A DNA stretch of 64,000 bases from NCBI RefSeq assembly GCF_001427385.1, contig NZ_LMGJ01000003.1, positions 264,363-328,362 of the forward strand, read 5' to 3'. Numbering within the stretch: the stretch's first letter is position 1; each line of letters starts with the position of its first letter. The notes under the pieces were generated by a model. The model saw nothing but the letters and a program-made list of their open reading frames with translations. It did no database searches and was not told where the DNA came from. A program made the position numbers and the translations under genes. This DNA comes from Mesorhizobium sp. Root157 (GTDB taxonomy: Bacteria > Pseudomonadota > Alphaproteobacteria > Rhizobiales > Rhizobiaceae). This document shows, piece after piece, positions 34,872-45,890 of the stretch.

Positions 34872-35040
34872 TCGCGTCCTCCCCTGTAACGCTATTTGAA
34901 ATGGCGTCAGGGGAGAAAAGCAAGCGTAATCGCAGGATTGGTGCGTCAGAAGCGATCCGAGCCTCTCGATTGCCCGGATTTGAGGCGGCAAAACAGATTT
35001 TCAGGCGGATCCGCCGCCGAAACCGGAGGTGGGTAGAGGG

Positions 35041-35277
35041 TCAGAACGCCCGGAACGTGACGGTGGTGAAGGTATCCTTGATGCCCGATATGACCTGCAC
35101 CTTCTGGTTGACGAAGTGGCCGACGTCTTCCTCATCGCCGACATAGAACTTAGCAAGCAGGTCGAACTGCCCTGCCGTGGAGTAGATTTCAGAGGCGATT
35201 TCCGCATCGGCCAGTTCGCTGGCGACCTCATAGGCCTTACCGAGGTCGCACTTGATCTGCACAAAAAACGTCTTCAT
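35041..35277 (-). CDS. Stand-alone Lrp/AsnC ligand-binding (RAM) domain protein
   Basis: A 78-residue protein, MKTFFVQIKCDLGKAYEVAS onward, matching the effector-binding half of Lrp/AsnC regulators (alpha-beta RAM fold) with no DNA-binding domain. Stand-alone RAM proteins form oligomers that bind amino acids and may modulate full-length Lrp proteins. The cat at 35275-35277 gives the correct fold start; upstream codons look non-coding. It lies 169 bases upstream of the ATP-grasp gene on the same strand, so it could respond to an amino acid relevant to that cassette; this link is inference. Confidence 0.85.
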   Translation of the reverse strand: MKTFFVQIKCDLGKAYEVASELADAEIASEIYSTAGQFDLLAKFYVGDEEDVGHFVNQKVQVISGIKDTFTTVTFRAF

Positions 35278-35435
35278 CGTTCGTTCCGTCCGAAACCGCA
35301 GGTTGGTTTGGGTCCTTGTCGCAGACTGTCCGGCGCCTTTCAAGCTCAACAACTTTTCGTGCTGCCGTGAAACCTGCCGCAGCCTTCGTTCGTATTGTAT
35401 GATGATACGATCCAAGATGCTGCGGAGGGCCAGAT

Positions 35436-35855
35436 ATGCACCGCATTCTTATCGCGCTGACAGCGGCAGGTCTGACCTTCTCCTCGCCATGCTTTTCCGG
35501 AGAAACAGAGATCAAAGCCGTGCAGGACGTCATCGACGGCCAACTCAAGGCTTTCGTCTCCAATGACGGCGCACTCGCCTACAGCTTCGCCGCCCCCAAC
35601 ATAAAGCGGATGTTCCCGACTGCCGATATCTTCATGGATATGGTGAGCAAGGGATATGCTCCGGTGCGGCGGCCGAAGGGCTACGCATTCGGCAAGGTGC
35701 AGGAAATAAGCCCGACCTCGATCATCCAGCAGGTGCTCGTCACCGGACCGGACGGCAAGGATTACGAAGCGGTCTATACGCTCGAATTGCAGCCGGACGG
35801 CACGTACCGCATTACCGGCTGTAGCTTGAGGGCATCAAATTCTCTGAGTACTTGA
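35436..35855 (+). CDS. Secreted DUF4864 protein
   Basis: A 139-residue protein with a short signal peptide (MHRILIALTAAGLTFSSPCFSG). The mature part matches the DUF4864 pattern: an early VIDGQLKAFVSNDGALAYSFAAPNIKRMF, then FMDMVSKGYAPVRRPKGYAFG, and a closing L-Q-P-D-G-T-Y-R-I-T-G-C. The fold resembles the NTF2/SnoaL cone by pattern; no function is known. The ATG has GCGGAGGGCC upstream. It converges on tgt with nine bases between the stop codons. Confidence 0.82.
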   Translation: MHRILIALTAAGLTFSSPCFSGETEIKAVQDVIDGQLKAFVSNDGALAYSFAAPNIKRMFPTADIFMDMVSKGYAPVRRPKGYAFGKVQEISPTSIIQQVLVTGPDGKDYEAVYTLELQPDGTYRITGCSLRASNSLST

Positions 35856-35864
35856 CCGCAAAAC

Positions 35865-36995
35865 TCAAAGCGTCGGGATGTCGCCCCGCGCCCAGCCTTC
35901 GGAAATTTCGGCGGCGCGGGCCTCGAAGGCCTGCGCCCCGATCGCCGCGCGGATATCCTGCATGAGCCGCTGGTAGTAGGCGAGATTGTTCCAGGTGAGC
36001 AGCATGGCGCCCAGCGATTCCTGCGAACGCACCAGATGATGCAGGTAGGCGCGAGAGTAGTCGCGGGCGGCGGGGCAATCGCTTTCTTCATCCAGCGGGC
36101 GATGGTCGTCGGCGTGGCGAGCGTTGCGCAGGTTGACCTTGCCGCGCCGCGTATAAGCGAGACCGTGCCGCCCTGCCCTGGTCGGCATGACGCAGTCGAA
36201 CATGTCTATGCCGCGCGACACCGACTTCAGAATATCGTCCGGCGTGCCGACGCCCATCAGGTAACGCGGCTTTTCGGACGGCAGGACCGGACAGGTGATG
36301 TCCAGCATCTCCAGCATCACGGCTTGAGGCTCGCCAACGGCAAGACCGCCAACGGCATAGCCTTTCAGGTTCATCGCCTTGAGCGCTTCGGCCGACTTGA
36401 CTCGCAAAGGCGCACTGTCGCCGCCTTGCACGATGCCGAACATCGCCTTGCCCGGCTGATCGCCGAAGGCTGTCTTGCAGCGTTCGGCCCAGCGCAGCGA
36501 AAGCTCCATCGCGCGCTCGATTTCCTTGGACGTCGCCGGCAGCGCCGTGCATTCGTCGAGCTGCATCTGGATATCGGAATCGAGCAGGCCCTGGATTTCG
36601 ATGGAGCGCTCCGGGGTCATCTCGTAGGGCGCGCCGTCGATGTGCGACCGGAAGGTCACGCCTTTTTCGGTGAGCTTGCGCAGCTTCGAAAGCGACATGA
36701 CCTGGAAGCCGCCGCTGTCGGTGAGGATCGGGTGCGGCCAGCGGGCAAACTCGTGCAGCCCACCCTGTCGCGCCACGCGCTCCGCTCCCGGGCGCAGCAT
36801 CAGATGGTAGGTGTTGCCGAGGATAATGTCGGCGCCGACGCCGCGCACCTGATCCATATACATGGCCTTGACGGTGCCGCCAGTGCCGACCGGCATGAAG
36901 GCCGGGGTGCGGACGACGCCGCGCGGCATCGACACTTCGCCGCGCCGCGCCTTGCCGTCGGTGGCGAGAAGCTTGAAGGAGAATTCGGCGGTCAT
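35865..36995 (-). CDS. tgt: tRNA-guanine transglycosylase lacking most zinc ligands
   Basis: A 376-residue TIM-barrel enzyme that swaps guanine-34 for preQ1 in tRNAs with GUN anticodons. The catalytic Asp residues are intact: Asp93 in LTDSGGFQ and Asp264 in [10 protein letters not shown], the nucleophile. The zinc-binding site is not. The family motif C-x-C-x2-C...H reads Ser305, Cys307, Ala310 and Asn336 here ([15 protein letters not shown] and TWNNLAYYQ), so three of four ligands are missing. The domain may be stabilised without zinc; whether this is normal in rhizobial Tgt needs a comparison. The gene overlaps the queA stop as ATGA and is the last of the coaD-ppi-queA-tgt string. Confidence 0.93.
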   Translation of the reverse strand: MTAEFSFKLLATDGKARRGEVSMPRGVVRTPAFMPVGTGGTVKAMYMDQVRGVGADIILGNTYHLMLRPGAERVARQGGLHEFARWPHPILTDSGGFQVMSLSKLRKLTEKGVTFRSHIDGAPYEMTPERSIEIQGLLDSDIQMQLDECTALPATSKEIERAMELSLRWAERCKTAFGDQPGKAMFGIVQGGDSAPLRVKSAEALKAMNLKGYAVGGLAVGEPQAVMLEMLDITCPVLPSEKPRYLMGVGTPDDILKSVSRGIDMFDCVMPTRAGRHGLAYTRRGKVNLRNARHADDHRPLDEESDCPAARDYSRAYLHHLVRSQESLGAMLLTWNNLAYYQRLMQDIRAAIGAQAFEARAAEISEGWARGDIPTL

Positions 36996-38068
36996 GTGCG
37001 CTCCCTAAACAGGAGACTGGCGTCGCCATAGGAATAAAAGCGGTAGCCGGTTTCTATGGCATGGTCATAGGCGGCGCGCATCGTTTCCAGCCCCGAAAAT
37101 GCCGAGACAAGCATGAACAGGGTCGAGCGCGGCAAGTGGAAATTGGTCATCAGAACGTCGACCGCCCGGAAGCGATAGCCGGGGGTGATGAAGATGTCGG
37201 TCGGGCCTGACCAAGCCTTGAGCGTGCCATCTTCGCTGGCGGCACTTTCAAGGAGCCGTAGCGAAGTGGTGCCGACCGCGACGATACGGCCTCCACGGGC
37301 CCTGGCGGCGTTCAGCGCCGAAGCGGTCGCTTCCGAAACAAGGCCGATTTCTGCGTGCATCTTGTGATCCGACGTATCGTCAGCCTTCACCGGCAGGAAG
37401 GTGCCGGCACCGACATGAAGGGTGACGAAGCGGCGCTCGATGCCCTTTGCGTCCAGGGCCGCGAAAAGCTCGGGCGTGAAATGCAAGCCCGCCGTGGGCG
37501 CCGCAACCGCACCTTCCTCGCGCGCATAGATGGTCTGGTAGTCACGAATGTCGCGCTCGTCGTCATCGCGTTTCGAAGCGATATAGGGCGGCAAAGGGAT
37601 ATGCCCGACCGCATGCAGCGCCTCGTCGAGGAACGGGCCTGAAACATCGAATCCGAGCAGCACTTCGCCGCCCTCGCGCTTTTCGAGCACGGTGGCATCG
37701 AGTTGGCCAAGAAAGCAAGAGTTGCCGTCATGGCCGAAATGGATGCGGTCGCCGGCGGCCACACGCTTGCCCGGGCGCATGAAGGCAAGCCACCGGTCGG
37801 GCGAAGTGCGCATATGCAGCGTCGCTTCCACTTGGGCCACGGCGTCGTCGCGCCGGCGCATGCCCTTCAGTTGCGCCGGAATGACCTTGGTGTCGTTGAA
37901 CACGAGCACATCGCCGGAGTTCAGCAGGTTCGGCAAATCCTGAACCGAAAGGTCGCGCATGCCCTCGCCCGGCTTGACTTCGAGGAGGCGGGCATGATCG
38001 CGCGGTTCTGCCGGCCTGAGGGCAACGCGTTCCTCGGGCAATTCGAAATCGAACAGGTCAACGCGCAT
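36992..38068 (-). CDS. queA: S-adenosylmethionine:tRNA ribosyltransferase-isomerase
   Basis: A 358-residue enzyme that adds the cyclopentane ring to preQ1 in tRNA, producing epoxyqueuosine from S-adenosylmethionine. Diagnostic blocks are [52 protein letters not shown] and [17 protein letters not shown]. It precedes tgt, which acts one step earlier; start and stop codons overlap (ATGA). It begins two bases after the stop of the small permease gene. Confidence 0.95.
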   Translation of the reverse strand: MRVDLFDFELPEERVALRPAEPRDHARLLEVKPGEGMRDLSVQDLPNLLNSGDVLVFNDTKVIPAQLKGMRRRDDAVAQVEATLHMRTSPDRWLAFMRPGKRVAAGDRIHFGHDGNSCFLGQLDATVLEKREGGEVLLGFDVSGPFLDEALHAVGHIPLPPYIASKRDDDERDIRDYQTIYAREEGAVAAPTAGLHFTPELFAALDAKGIERRFVTLHVGAGTFLPVKADDTSDHKMHAEIGLVSEATASALNAARARGGRIVAVGTTSLRLLESAASEDGTLKAWSGPTDIFITPGYRFRAVDVLMTNFHLPRSTLFMLVSAFSGLETMRAAYDHAIETGYRFYSYGDASLLFRERT

Positions 38069-38070
38069 TT

Positions 38071-38523
38071 TCAGTAAATCCGGATCAGAACCGCTCCGGC
38101 AAGCAGCAGCATGGCCCCTGCCATGCGTCCGACCGAAATCTCACGCACGGCGAGACCGAGAAAGCCAAGGCGGTCAACGACTATACCGGCGAGCAATTGG
38201 CCCGCAACCACGAAACCCATCGTAGCTGCCGCGCCAAGCCGCGGCGTAAGGATGATGACGGCGGTAACGAACGCCGCCCCGAGACAGCCGCCGACGAAGA
38301 ACATCCACAGCGGCGGCACGCGCCAGCCGATCGAAATGCCTTGCGCCTGCGAAAAGACAGCCGAAACGAAGGCCAACGCCACCGCTCCCGCCAAGAACGA
38401 GGAGGCAGCCGCCGCGACCGGCATGCCGAGACCTTTGCTGAGCGCGGCGTTGATCGGCGCCTGGATGGCAAGGAAAGACCCTGCCACCACGCCGAATGCC
38501 CCCCAAAGCAGGCTCCAGATCAT
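38071..38523 (-). CDS. DMT superfamily small permease (DUF606/YdcZ type)
   Basis: A 150-residue protein with five predicted membrane helices and the family motif [19 protein letters not shown] near the N-terminus. DUF606 proteins are small half-size drug/metabolite transporters that often work as dimers; no substrate is known. It sits between ppiB and queA on the same strand with tight spacing (7 bases after ppiB, 2 bases before queA), so it is co-transcribed although functionally unrelated by sequence. Confidence 0.85.
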   Translation of the reverse strand: MIWSLLWGAFGVVAGSFLAIQAPINAALSKGLGMPVAAAASSFLAGAVALAFVSAVFSQAQGISIGWRVPPLWMFFVGGCLGAAFVTAVIILTPRLGAAATMGFVVAGQLLAGIVVDRLGFLGLAVREISVGRMAGAMLLLAGAVLIRIY

Positions 38524-38530
38524 TCAGATG

Positions 38531-39046
38531 TCAGGCCGCGACGTCGGCAGCGACCTTCATCGACACGATCTTGTCGGGATCCGGTACCGGTTCGCCGCGC
38601 TTGATCTTGTCGACATTGTCCATACCTTCGATGACCTGGCCCCATACCGTGTACTGGCGGTTCAGGAACCCGGCATCGTCGAAGCAGATGAAGAACTGCG
38701 AGTTGGCCGAGTTCGGGTTCTGGGAACGCGCCATCGAGCAGGTGCCGCGGCCGTGGTTGACGTTGGAGAACTCAGCCTTCAGGTCCGGCTTGTCGGAGCC
38801 GCCCATGCCGGCGCGGCCGGGATTGAAATCCTTGCCGCCGGACTTGCCGAACTTGACGTCGCCGGTCTGGGCCATGAAGCCATCGATGACGCGGTGAAAG
38901 ACGACGCCGTCATAAGCGCCTTCGCGGGCCAGTTCCTTGATGCGGCCGACATGGCCGGGCGCCAGGTCGGGGAACAGTTCGATGACGACCTTGCCCTGGG
39001 TCGTTTCCATGATGAGCGCATTTTCGCGGTCCTTGATGTCAGCCAT
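38531..39046 (-). CDS. ppiB: Cytoplasmic peptidyl-prolyl cis-trans isomerase (cyclophilin)
   Basis: A 171-residue cyclophilin without a signal peptide (MADIKDRENALIMETTQGKV). The catalytic face is intact: VVFHRVIDGFMAQTGDV with the Arg that polarises the prolyl bond, and GTCSMARSQNPNSANSQFFI. It probably folds cytoplasmic proteins. The start is the ATG at 39044-39046 with AGGATTATTGC upstream; a TTG two codons earlier is less likely. A second, exported cyclophilin gene lies immediately upstream, presumably a tandem duplication. Confidence 0.92.
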   Translation of the reverse strand: MADIKDRENALIMETTQGKVVIELFPDLAPGHVGRIKELAREGAYDGVVFHRVIDGFMAQTGDVKFGKSGGKDFNPGRAGMGGSDKPDLKAEFSNVNHGRGTCSMARSQNPNSANSQFFICFDDAGFLNRQYTVWGQVIEGMDNVDKIKRGEPVPDPDKIVSMKVAADVAA

Positions 39047-39070
39047 TTGCAATAATCCTTATGAATCCAG

Positions 39071-39658
39071 TTACTTGTTGTCGGAGGCGATGCGCACCTT
39101 GATCATGCGGTCGGGGTCGGCGACCGACCCGTTCTGCGCATCATCGCCCTTCTTGATGTTGTCGACGAGTTCCATGCCGCTCTCCACCTGGCCGACGACG
39201 GTGTACTGGCCATTGAGCGAGTCGGCCGGCGCGAACATGATGAAGAATTGCGAATTGGCAGAGTTCGGATCCTGGGCGCGCGCCATGCCGACGACGCCGC
39301 GCACAAAGGGTTCGGCAGAGAATTCCGCCGGCAGGTCGGGAAGCGCCGAACCGCCGGTGCCGGCTGCACCGGCATTGTAGCCTTCCTTCATGTCGCCATA
39401 CTGGACGTCGCCGGTCTGGGCCATGAAGCCATTGATGACGCGGTGGAAGGCGACGTTGTCATATTCGCCTTCGCGCACCAGCTTCCTGATCTGCTCGACA
39501 TGCTTCGGCGCAAGATCGGGCCTGAGCGCGATGGTGACGTCGCCATCCTTCAGCGTAATGATCATGGTGTTTTCGGGATCGGCGGCGGAAGCCGGAACCG
39601 AGAAGGCTGCAAGGCCAGTGAACAGGGCAGCCAGCGCCAGGAATTTCCTGCGATACAT
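39071..39658 (-). CDS. ppiA: Exported peptidyl-prolyl cis-trans isomerase (cyclophilin)
   Basis: A 195-residue cyclophilin with signal peptide MYRRKFLALAALFTGLAAFS and cleavage after ASA, so the enzyme is periplasmic. The catalytic stretch VAFHRVINGFMAQTGDV and GMARAQDPNSANSQFFI parallels the cytoplasmic paralogue downstream. It starts 18 bases after coaD with CGGAGACCCATCC as ribosome-binding site. Together they give one cyclophilin per compartment from a single transcript. Confidence 0.92.
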   Translation of the reverse strand: MYRRKFLALAALFTGLAAFSVPASAADPENTMIITLKDGDVTIALRPDLAPKHVEQIRKLVREGEYDNVAFHRVINGFMAQTGDVQYGDMKEGYNAGAAGTGGSALPDLPAEFSAEPFVRGVVGMARAQDPNSANSQFFIMFAPADSLNGQYTVVGQVESGMELVDNIKKGDDAQNGSVADPDRMIKVRIASDNK

Positions 39659-39676
39659 GGATGGGTCTCCGAAGGG

Positions 39677-40177
39677 CTATTTCGCGAATTTGGCAACGAG
39701 CGGGCCAACGACCGCCGCCGGAACGAAGGGGCGGATGTCTCCGCCCATTGAAGCGATCTGGCGCACGAGTGTGGCGGTAATGGTTCGCACCGAGGGGCTG
39801 GCAGGCAAAAAAACGGTCTGCAGTTCGGGCGCCATGGTCTCGTTCATGCCTGCCATCTGCATCTCATAATCAAGATCAGTGCCGTCGCGCAGGCCGCGGA
39901 TCATGATGGAGGCTCCTTCGCGCCTGGCCGCGTCTATGACCAGACCGTCAAATGCCACCACCTTGATGCGGGCGCCATCGCTGCCCAACTCGTCCCTGGC
40001 CACTTTTTCAATCAGCACCACCCGCTCCTCGAACGAGAACAGCGGCTTCTTGCCGGGGTGGATGCCAATTGCCGCATAAATCCTGTCCGCAACGGCCAAG
40101 GAGGCCTTGAGAACGTCCAGATGGCCGTTGGTCAGCGGGTCGAAGGAGCCGGCATAGATGGCAATGCGTTCAATCAT
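39677..40177 (-). CDS. coaD: Phosphopantetheine adenylyltransferase
   Basis: A 166-residue nucleotidyltransferase that makes dephospho-CoA from 4'-phosphopantetheine and ATP. The nucleotidyltransferase motif is [15 protein letters not shown] (T-x-G-H), and the C-terminal ISSE/S-like block reads [22 protein letters not shown]. It is the first gene of the operon that continues through the cyclophilins to queA and tgt; the promoter should lie within 40178-40290, which also holds repeats. Confidence 0.95.
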   Translation of the reverse strand: MIERIAIYAGSFDPLTNGHLDVLKASLAVADRIYAAIGIHPGKKPLFSFEERVVLIEKVARDELGSDGARIKVVAFDGLVIDAARREGASIMIRGLRDGTDLDYEMQMAGMNETMAPELQTVFLPASPSVRTITATLVRQIASMGGDIRPFVPAAVVGPLVAKFAK

Positions 40178-40240
40178 GGCAAGTGCTTCTAAAGATACGC
40201 CCGCCCAAAGGCAAACCCGTTCGCGCGTCTTGCAACGCTT

Positions 40241-40282
40241 TAGAGCGCCGTGCGTCCTTTCAGACGCACAAAGGACGCTCTA
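40241..40282. repeat. Palindromic intergenic repeat upstream of coaD
   Basis: TAGAGCG (40241-40247) pairs with CGCTCTA (40276-40282), and inside it GCGTCCTTT (40252-40260) pairs with AAAGGACGC (40270-40278). I recall this as a common Rhizobiales intergenic repeat. It is followed immediately by a copy of the GAGCATCGGA family. Confidence 0.65.
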
Positions 40283-40293
40283 ACACTTTGAAT

Positions 40294-40342
40294 GAGCATC
40301 GGAATAGTCCGAAAACCGAGTACACTTTTCGGTCCGATGCTC
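40294..40342. repeat. Dispersed palindromic repeat, copy B
   Basis: GAGCATCGGA (40294-40303) and TCCGATGCTC (40333-40342) are perfect inverted arms around an inner CCGAAAACCGAG...CACTTTTCGG core. The arms are identical to copies C and D. Confidence 0.8.
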
Positions 40343-40470
40343 CAAGCCTCGATGAACGGCAGATGAATGCCCTGCTCAGCACCCATTCAAGCCGAATTCA
40401 CCACAGTGTGAGCGAGGATGGCTGAAACCAAAGCGCGCCCCACGCGTTCCAATGGTCAGGAGATACGCTG

Positions 40471-40623
40471 ATGATGATCTACATGCTCGCCACTGCCATG
40501 ACCGTAGCCATGCTGATCGCAACCGTTTTCGGCCTGCATCAGGAAGCTGAACGCGCCCGCACCAAGAGCACAAAACGCGTTGACAGCTTCGGCTTACGAA
40601 CCCGCCGGCACCGCGATTTCTAG
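40471..40623 (+). CDS. Small single-pass membrane protein (50 residues)
   Basis: A short frame starting MMIYMLATAMTVAMLIATVF, a good transmembrane helix, followed by a basic tail with several Arg and Lys ending TRRHRDF. The ATG is preceded by AGGAG at eight bases, and the positive-inside rule puts the tail in the cytoplasm. It lies alone between coaD and gyrA, convergent with gyrA (33 bases between stops). I do not recognise a family. The ribosome-binding site and coherent membrane topology support a real gene. Confidence 0.55.
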   Translation: MMIYMLATAMTVAMLIATVFGLHQEAERARTKSTKRVDSFGLRTRRHRDF

Positions 40624-40656
40624 CGCCACCAGCCCGGTGCTAACCGGGCCGACGCA

Positions 40657-43440
<2,784 letters not shown>

Positions 43441-43475
43441 ATTGGATCACGCAGTCTTGGGAATCACTCTATTCT

Positions 43476-43503
43476 TATATAGGAACGGTTGCAGATTCTC
43501 CAA
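43476..43503 (-). promoter_or_regulatory. Predicted gyrA promoter
   Basis: On the minus strand TTGGAG (43503-43498) and TATATA (43481-43476, within CTATATAAG) are separated by 16 bases, close to the alphaproteobacterial CTTGAC-N17-CTATAT pattern. The start site would be near 43469, leaving a leader of about 30 bases. Confidence 0.5.
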
Positions 43504-43689
43504 CAGTCAACGATATTTTCCAACGCTGATTTCCTCCAATATTTCAAATGGATATGCCTTATTGTCCTAAATACTGATGAAATATTCGACGCAGCAGGCG
43601 AAACGGCCCGCGCGGATGGCCGCACCATTGTGCATCGACGGCTGGCGTCCGGCCGTCGACCGCGCTAATTTACTAAACAGGGGGAGCAG

Positions 43690-44322
43690 ATGATGCCGAG
43701 TTTCGATAGCCTTTTCAATGCTTTCGTCACCATCCTCGTGACTATCGACCCGCCGGGCCTGGCGCCTCTGTTCCTTGCAGTCACGCGCGGCATGAACCGT
43801 CAGCAGCGCCAGCAAGTTTCCATACGCGCCTCGACCATCGGCTTTGCCGTGATGGCGCTTTTCGCCATCGCGGGCGCCTCGATTCTTGCCGTGTTCGGCA
43901 TCACGCTGCCGGCATTCCGCGTTGCCGGCGGCTTTCTGCTGTTCTTCATCGCCTTCGAAATGGTGTTCGAGCGCCGGCAGGACCGCAAGGAAAAGATCGG
44001 CGACGTCGCCATCACCCGCGACCACATCCACAATATCGCCGCCTTCCCGCTGGCGATCCCGCTGATCGCCGGACCCGGCGCGATCTCGGCCACGGTTCTG
44101 CTTTCAGGCTCGTTCCAGGGTTTTGCGGCACAAGCGGCATTGGTCGGCATCATTTTCATGTGCCTGGCAATCACCTATCTCGTGTTCGTCCTGTCGGAAC
44201 GCATCGACCGCATTCTCGGCCATACCGGACGCTCCATCCTGACGCGCCTGCTCGGCGTCATCCTGGCAGCCCTTGCCGTGCAATTCGTCGCCGACGGCAT
44301 CAAGGCGCTCATAGCCGGCTGA
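43690..44322 (+). CDS. MarC family integral membrane protein
   Basis: A 210-residue protein with six predicted membrane helices. The N-terminal FVTILVTIDPPGLAPLFLAVTRGM and the second-half IPLIAGPGAISATVLL are the inverted-repeat signatures of MarC/UPF0056. Earlier links to antibiotic resistance have been withdrawn, so the function is unknown. GGGGAGCAG precedes the ATG. It is divergent from gyrA with a 249-base spacer. Confidence 0.9.
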   Translation: MMPSFDSLFNAFVTILVTIDPPGLAPLFLAVTRGMNRQQRQQVSIRASTIGFAVMALFAIAGASILAVFGITLPAFRVAGGFLLFFIAFEMVFERRQDRKEKIGDVAITRDHIHNIAAFPLAIPLIAGPGAISATVLLSGSFQGFAAQAALVGIIFMCLAITYLVFVLSERIDRILGHTGRSILTRLLGVILAALAVQFVADGIKALIAG

Positions 44323-44389
44323 TGCGATACCTTAGTATTATAACTTAAGGCTCATATTCCAAAGCCCAATTGAGGATTTCGCGCCGTCG

Positions 44390-44405
44390 GGTACCGTTTG
44401 GTACC
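44390..44405. promoter_or_regulatory. Dyad GGTACC-GTTT-GGTACC upstream of the HAAT transporter operon
   Basis: Two palindromic GGTACC hexamers are separated by four bases, 53 bases before the binding-protein ATG. The spacing of one turn suggests a dimeric regulator site. No clear -35/-10 pair was found in 44323-44457. Confidence 0.4.
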
Positions 44406-44457
44406 TGCGACGCTTCGGGAGGGAGTCGCCGGAGCACAACCTTATGGGAGGATTTTT

Positions 44458-45804
44458 ATGTCCAAGTTTATCATGACGCGTCGTGGTCTTTTGCGGGCCG
44501 GCGCGGCGTCGGGCGTAGCGCTCGCCGCACCGATGCACTTCATCCGCGGCGCCTATGCCGAGGATATTTCGTGCAACATGCCGAAGGGCGACACCGTCAC
44601 GTTCGGCTGGAGCGTACCGCTGACAGGCCCCTATGCCGACGAAGGCGCCGACGAACTGAAGGCGTTCCAGCTGGCCGTCAAGCACTTGAACGGTGAAGGC
44701 GACGGCGGCATGATCCCGACGATGAAGCCGGCCGCGCTGAAAGGCAACGGCGTTCTGGGCAAGAAGGTCGCCCAAGTCCACGGCGATTCGCAGACCAAGA
44801 CCGACGCCGCCCGCGACAACTCCAAGCGCATGATCGAGCGCGACGGCGCGATCATGATCTCGGGCGGGTCGTCGTCTGCCGAAGCCGTGGCCGTGCAGAG
44901 CCTTTGCCAGGACATGGGCGTCATCCACATGTCCGGCCTGACCCACTCCAACGACACCACCGGCAAGGACAAGAAGCGCTACGGTTTCCGCCACTTCTTC
45001 AACGCCTACCAGTCGGGCGTGGCGCTCGGACCCGTCATCGCGGAAGCCTATGGCAAGGACCGCAAGGCCTATCACCTGACGGCCGACTACACCTGGGGCT
45101 GGACGCAGGAAGAATCGATGAAGGCCGCCACCGAAGCACTCGGCTGGCAGACCGTCGCCGCGGTGCGCACGCCGCTCGGCTCGGCCGACTTCTCCCAGTA
45201 CATCACGCCTGTGCTCAATTCTGGCGCCGACGTGCTGATCCTGAACCACTACGGCAAGGACATGGTGAACTCGCTGACCCAGTCGGTTCAGTTCGGCCTG
45301 CGTGACAAGGAAGTGAACGGCAAGAAGTTCGAGATCGTCGTGCCGTTGTTCTCCGAATTGATGGCGCAGGGCGCTGGCGACGCGGTCAAGGGCATCTACG
45401 GCACCAGCAACTGGGACTGGAAGCTCGACGACGACGCAACGAAGGCCTTCACCAAGTCGTTTGGCCAGGAATACGGTGCACCGCCCTCGCAGGCCGCGCA
45501 TACATGCTACGTGCAGGCGCTGCTCTACGCCGACGCCTGCGAACGCGCCGGGACTTTCTTCGCCCCTGCCGTGATCAAGGCGCTGGAAGGCTTCGAGTTC
45601 GACGGCCTGGGCAACGGGTCGACGCTCTACCGTGCTGAAGATCACCAGTGCATGAAGTCGTGCCTGGTGGTGCAGGGCAAGGAAAACCCCAAGGACAAGT
45701 ACGACCTGATGGAGATCGTCAAGGTCGTTCCCCGCGAGGTGACCACGTACGATCCGGCGATCTTCGGCGGCGAACTCGGGCCATCCGACGCCAAGCAGTG
45801 CTGA
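44458..45804 (+). CDS. Substrate-binding protein of a branched-chain amino acid/amide-type (HAAT) ABC transporter
   Basis: A 448-residue periplasmic type I binding protein. The N-terminus MSKFIMTRRGLLRAGAASGVALAAP has a twin-arginine-like start and cleavage near AYA, suggesting Tat export of a folded protein. The mature part contains the LivJ/UrtA-type pattern GWSVPLTGPYADEGADE and GGSSSAEAVAVQSLCQDMGV. The ligand is not readable: the family takes branched-chain amino acids, amides, urea or aromatic acids. GGGAGGATTTTT precedes the ATG. A strong hairpin and an 86-base gap separate it from the permease genes. Confidence 0.88.
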   Translation: MSKFIMTRRGLLRAGAASGVALAAPMHFIRGAYAEDISCNMPKGDTVTFGWSVPLTGPYADEGADELKAFQLAVKHLNGEGDGGMIPTMKPAALKGNGVLGKKVAQVHGDSQTKTDAARDNSKRMIERDGAIMISGGSSSAEAVAVQSLCQDMGVIHMSGLTHSNDTTGKDKKRYGFRHFFNAYQSGVALGPVIAEAYGKDRKAYHLTADYTWGWTQEESMKAATEALGWQTVAAVRTPLGSADFSQYITPVLNSGADVLILNHYGKDMVNSLTQSVQFGLRDKEVNGKKFEIVVPLFSELMAQGAGDAVKGIYGTSNWDWKLDDDATKAFTKSFGQEYGAPPSQAAHTCYVQALLYADACERAGTFFAPAVIKALEGFEFDGLGNGSTLYRAEDHQCMKSCLVVQGKENPKDKYDLMEIVKVVPREVTTYDPAIFGGELGPSDAKQC

Positions 45805-45824
45805 CGGCATAACACCGAAACAAA

Positions 45825-45848
45825 CCCGGCTGCCCCACGGCGGCCGGG
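45825..45848 (+). terminator. Hairpin between binding-protein and permease genes
   Basis: CCCGGCTGCC (45825-45834) and GGCGGCCGGG (45839-45848) form a 10-base stem (one U-G wobble in RNA) with the loop CCAC. Only a weak T run (TCCTT) follows, so it is probably a partial terminator or message-stabilising stem that keeps the binding protein in excess, as in many ABC operons. Confidence 0.55.
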
Positions 45849-45890
45849 TCCTTCGATCTGGCACGCTAACTCGTTCACAGGCTGGTGGGC

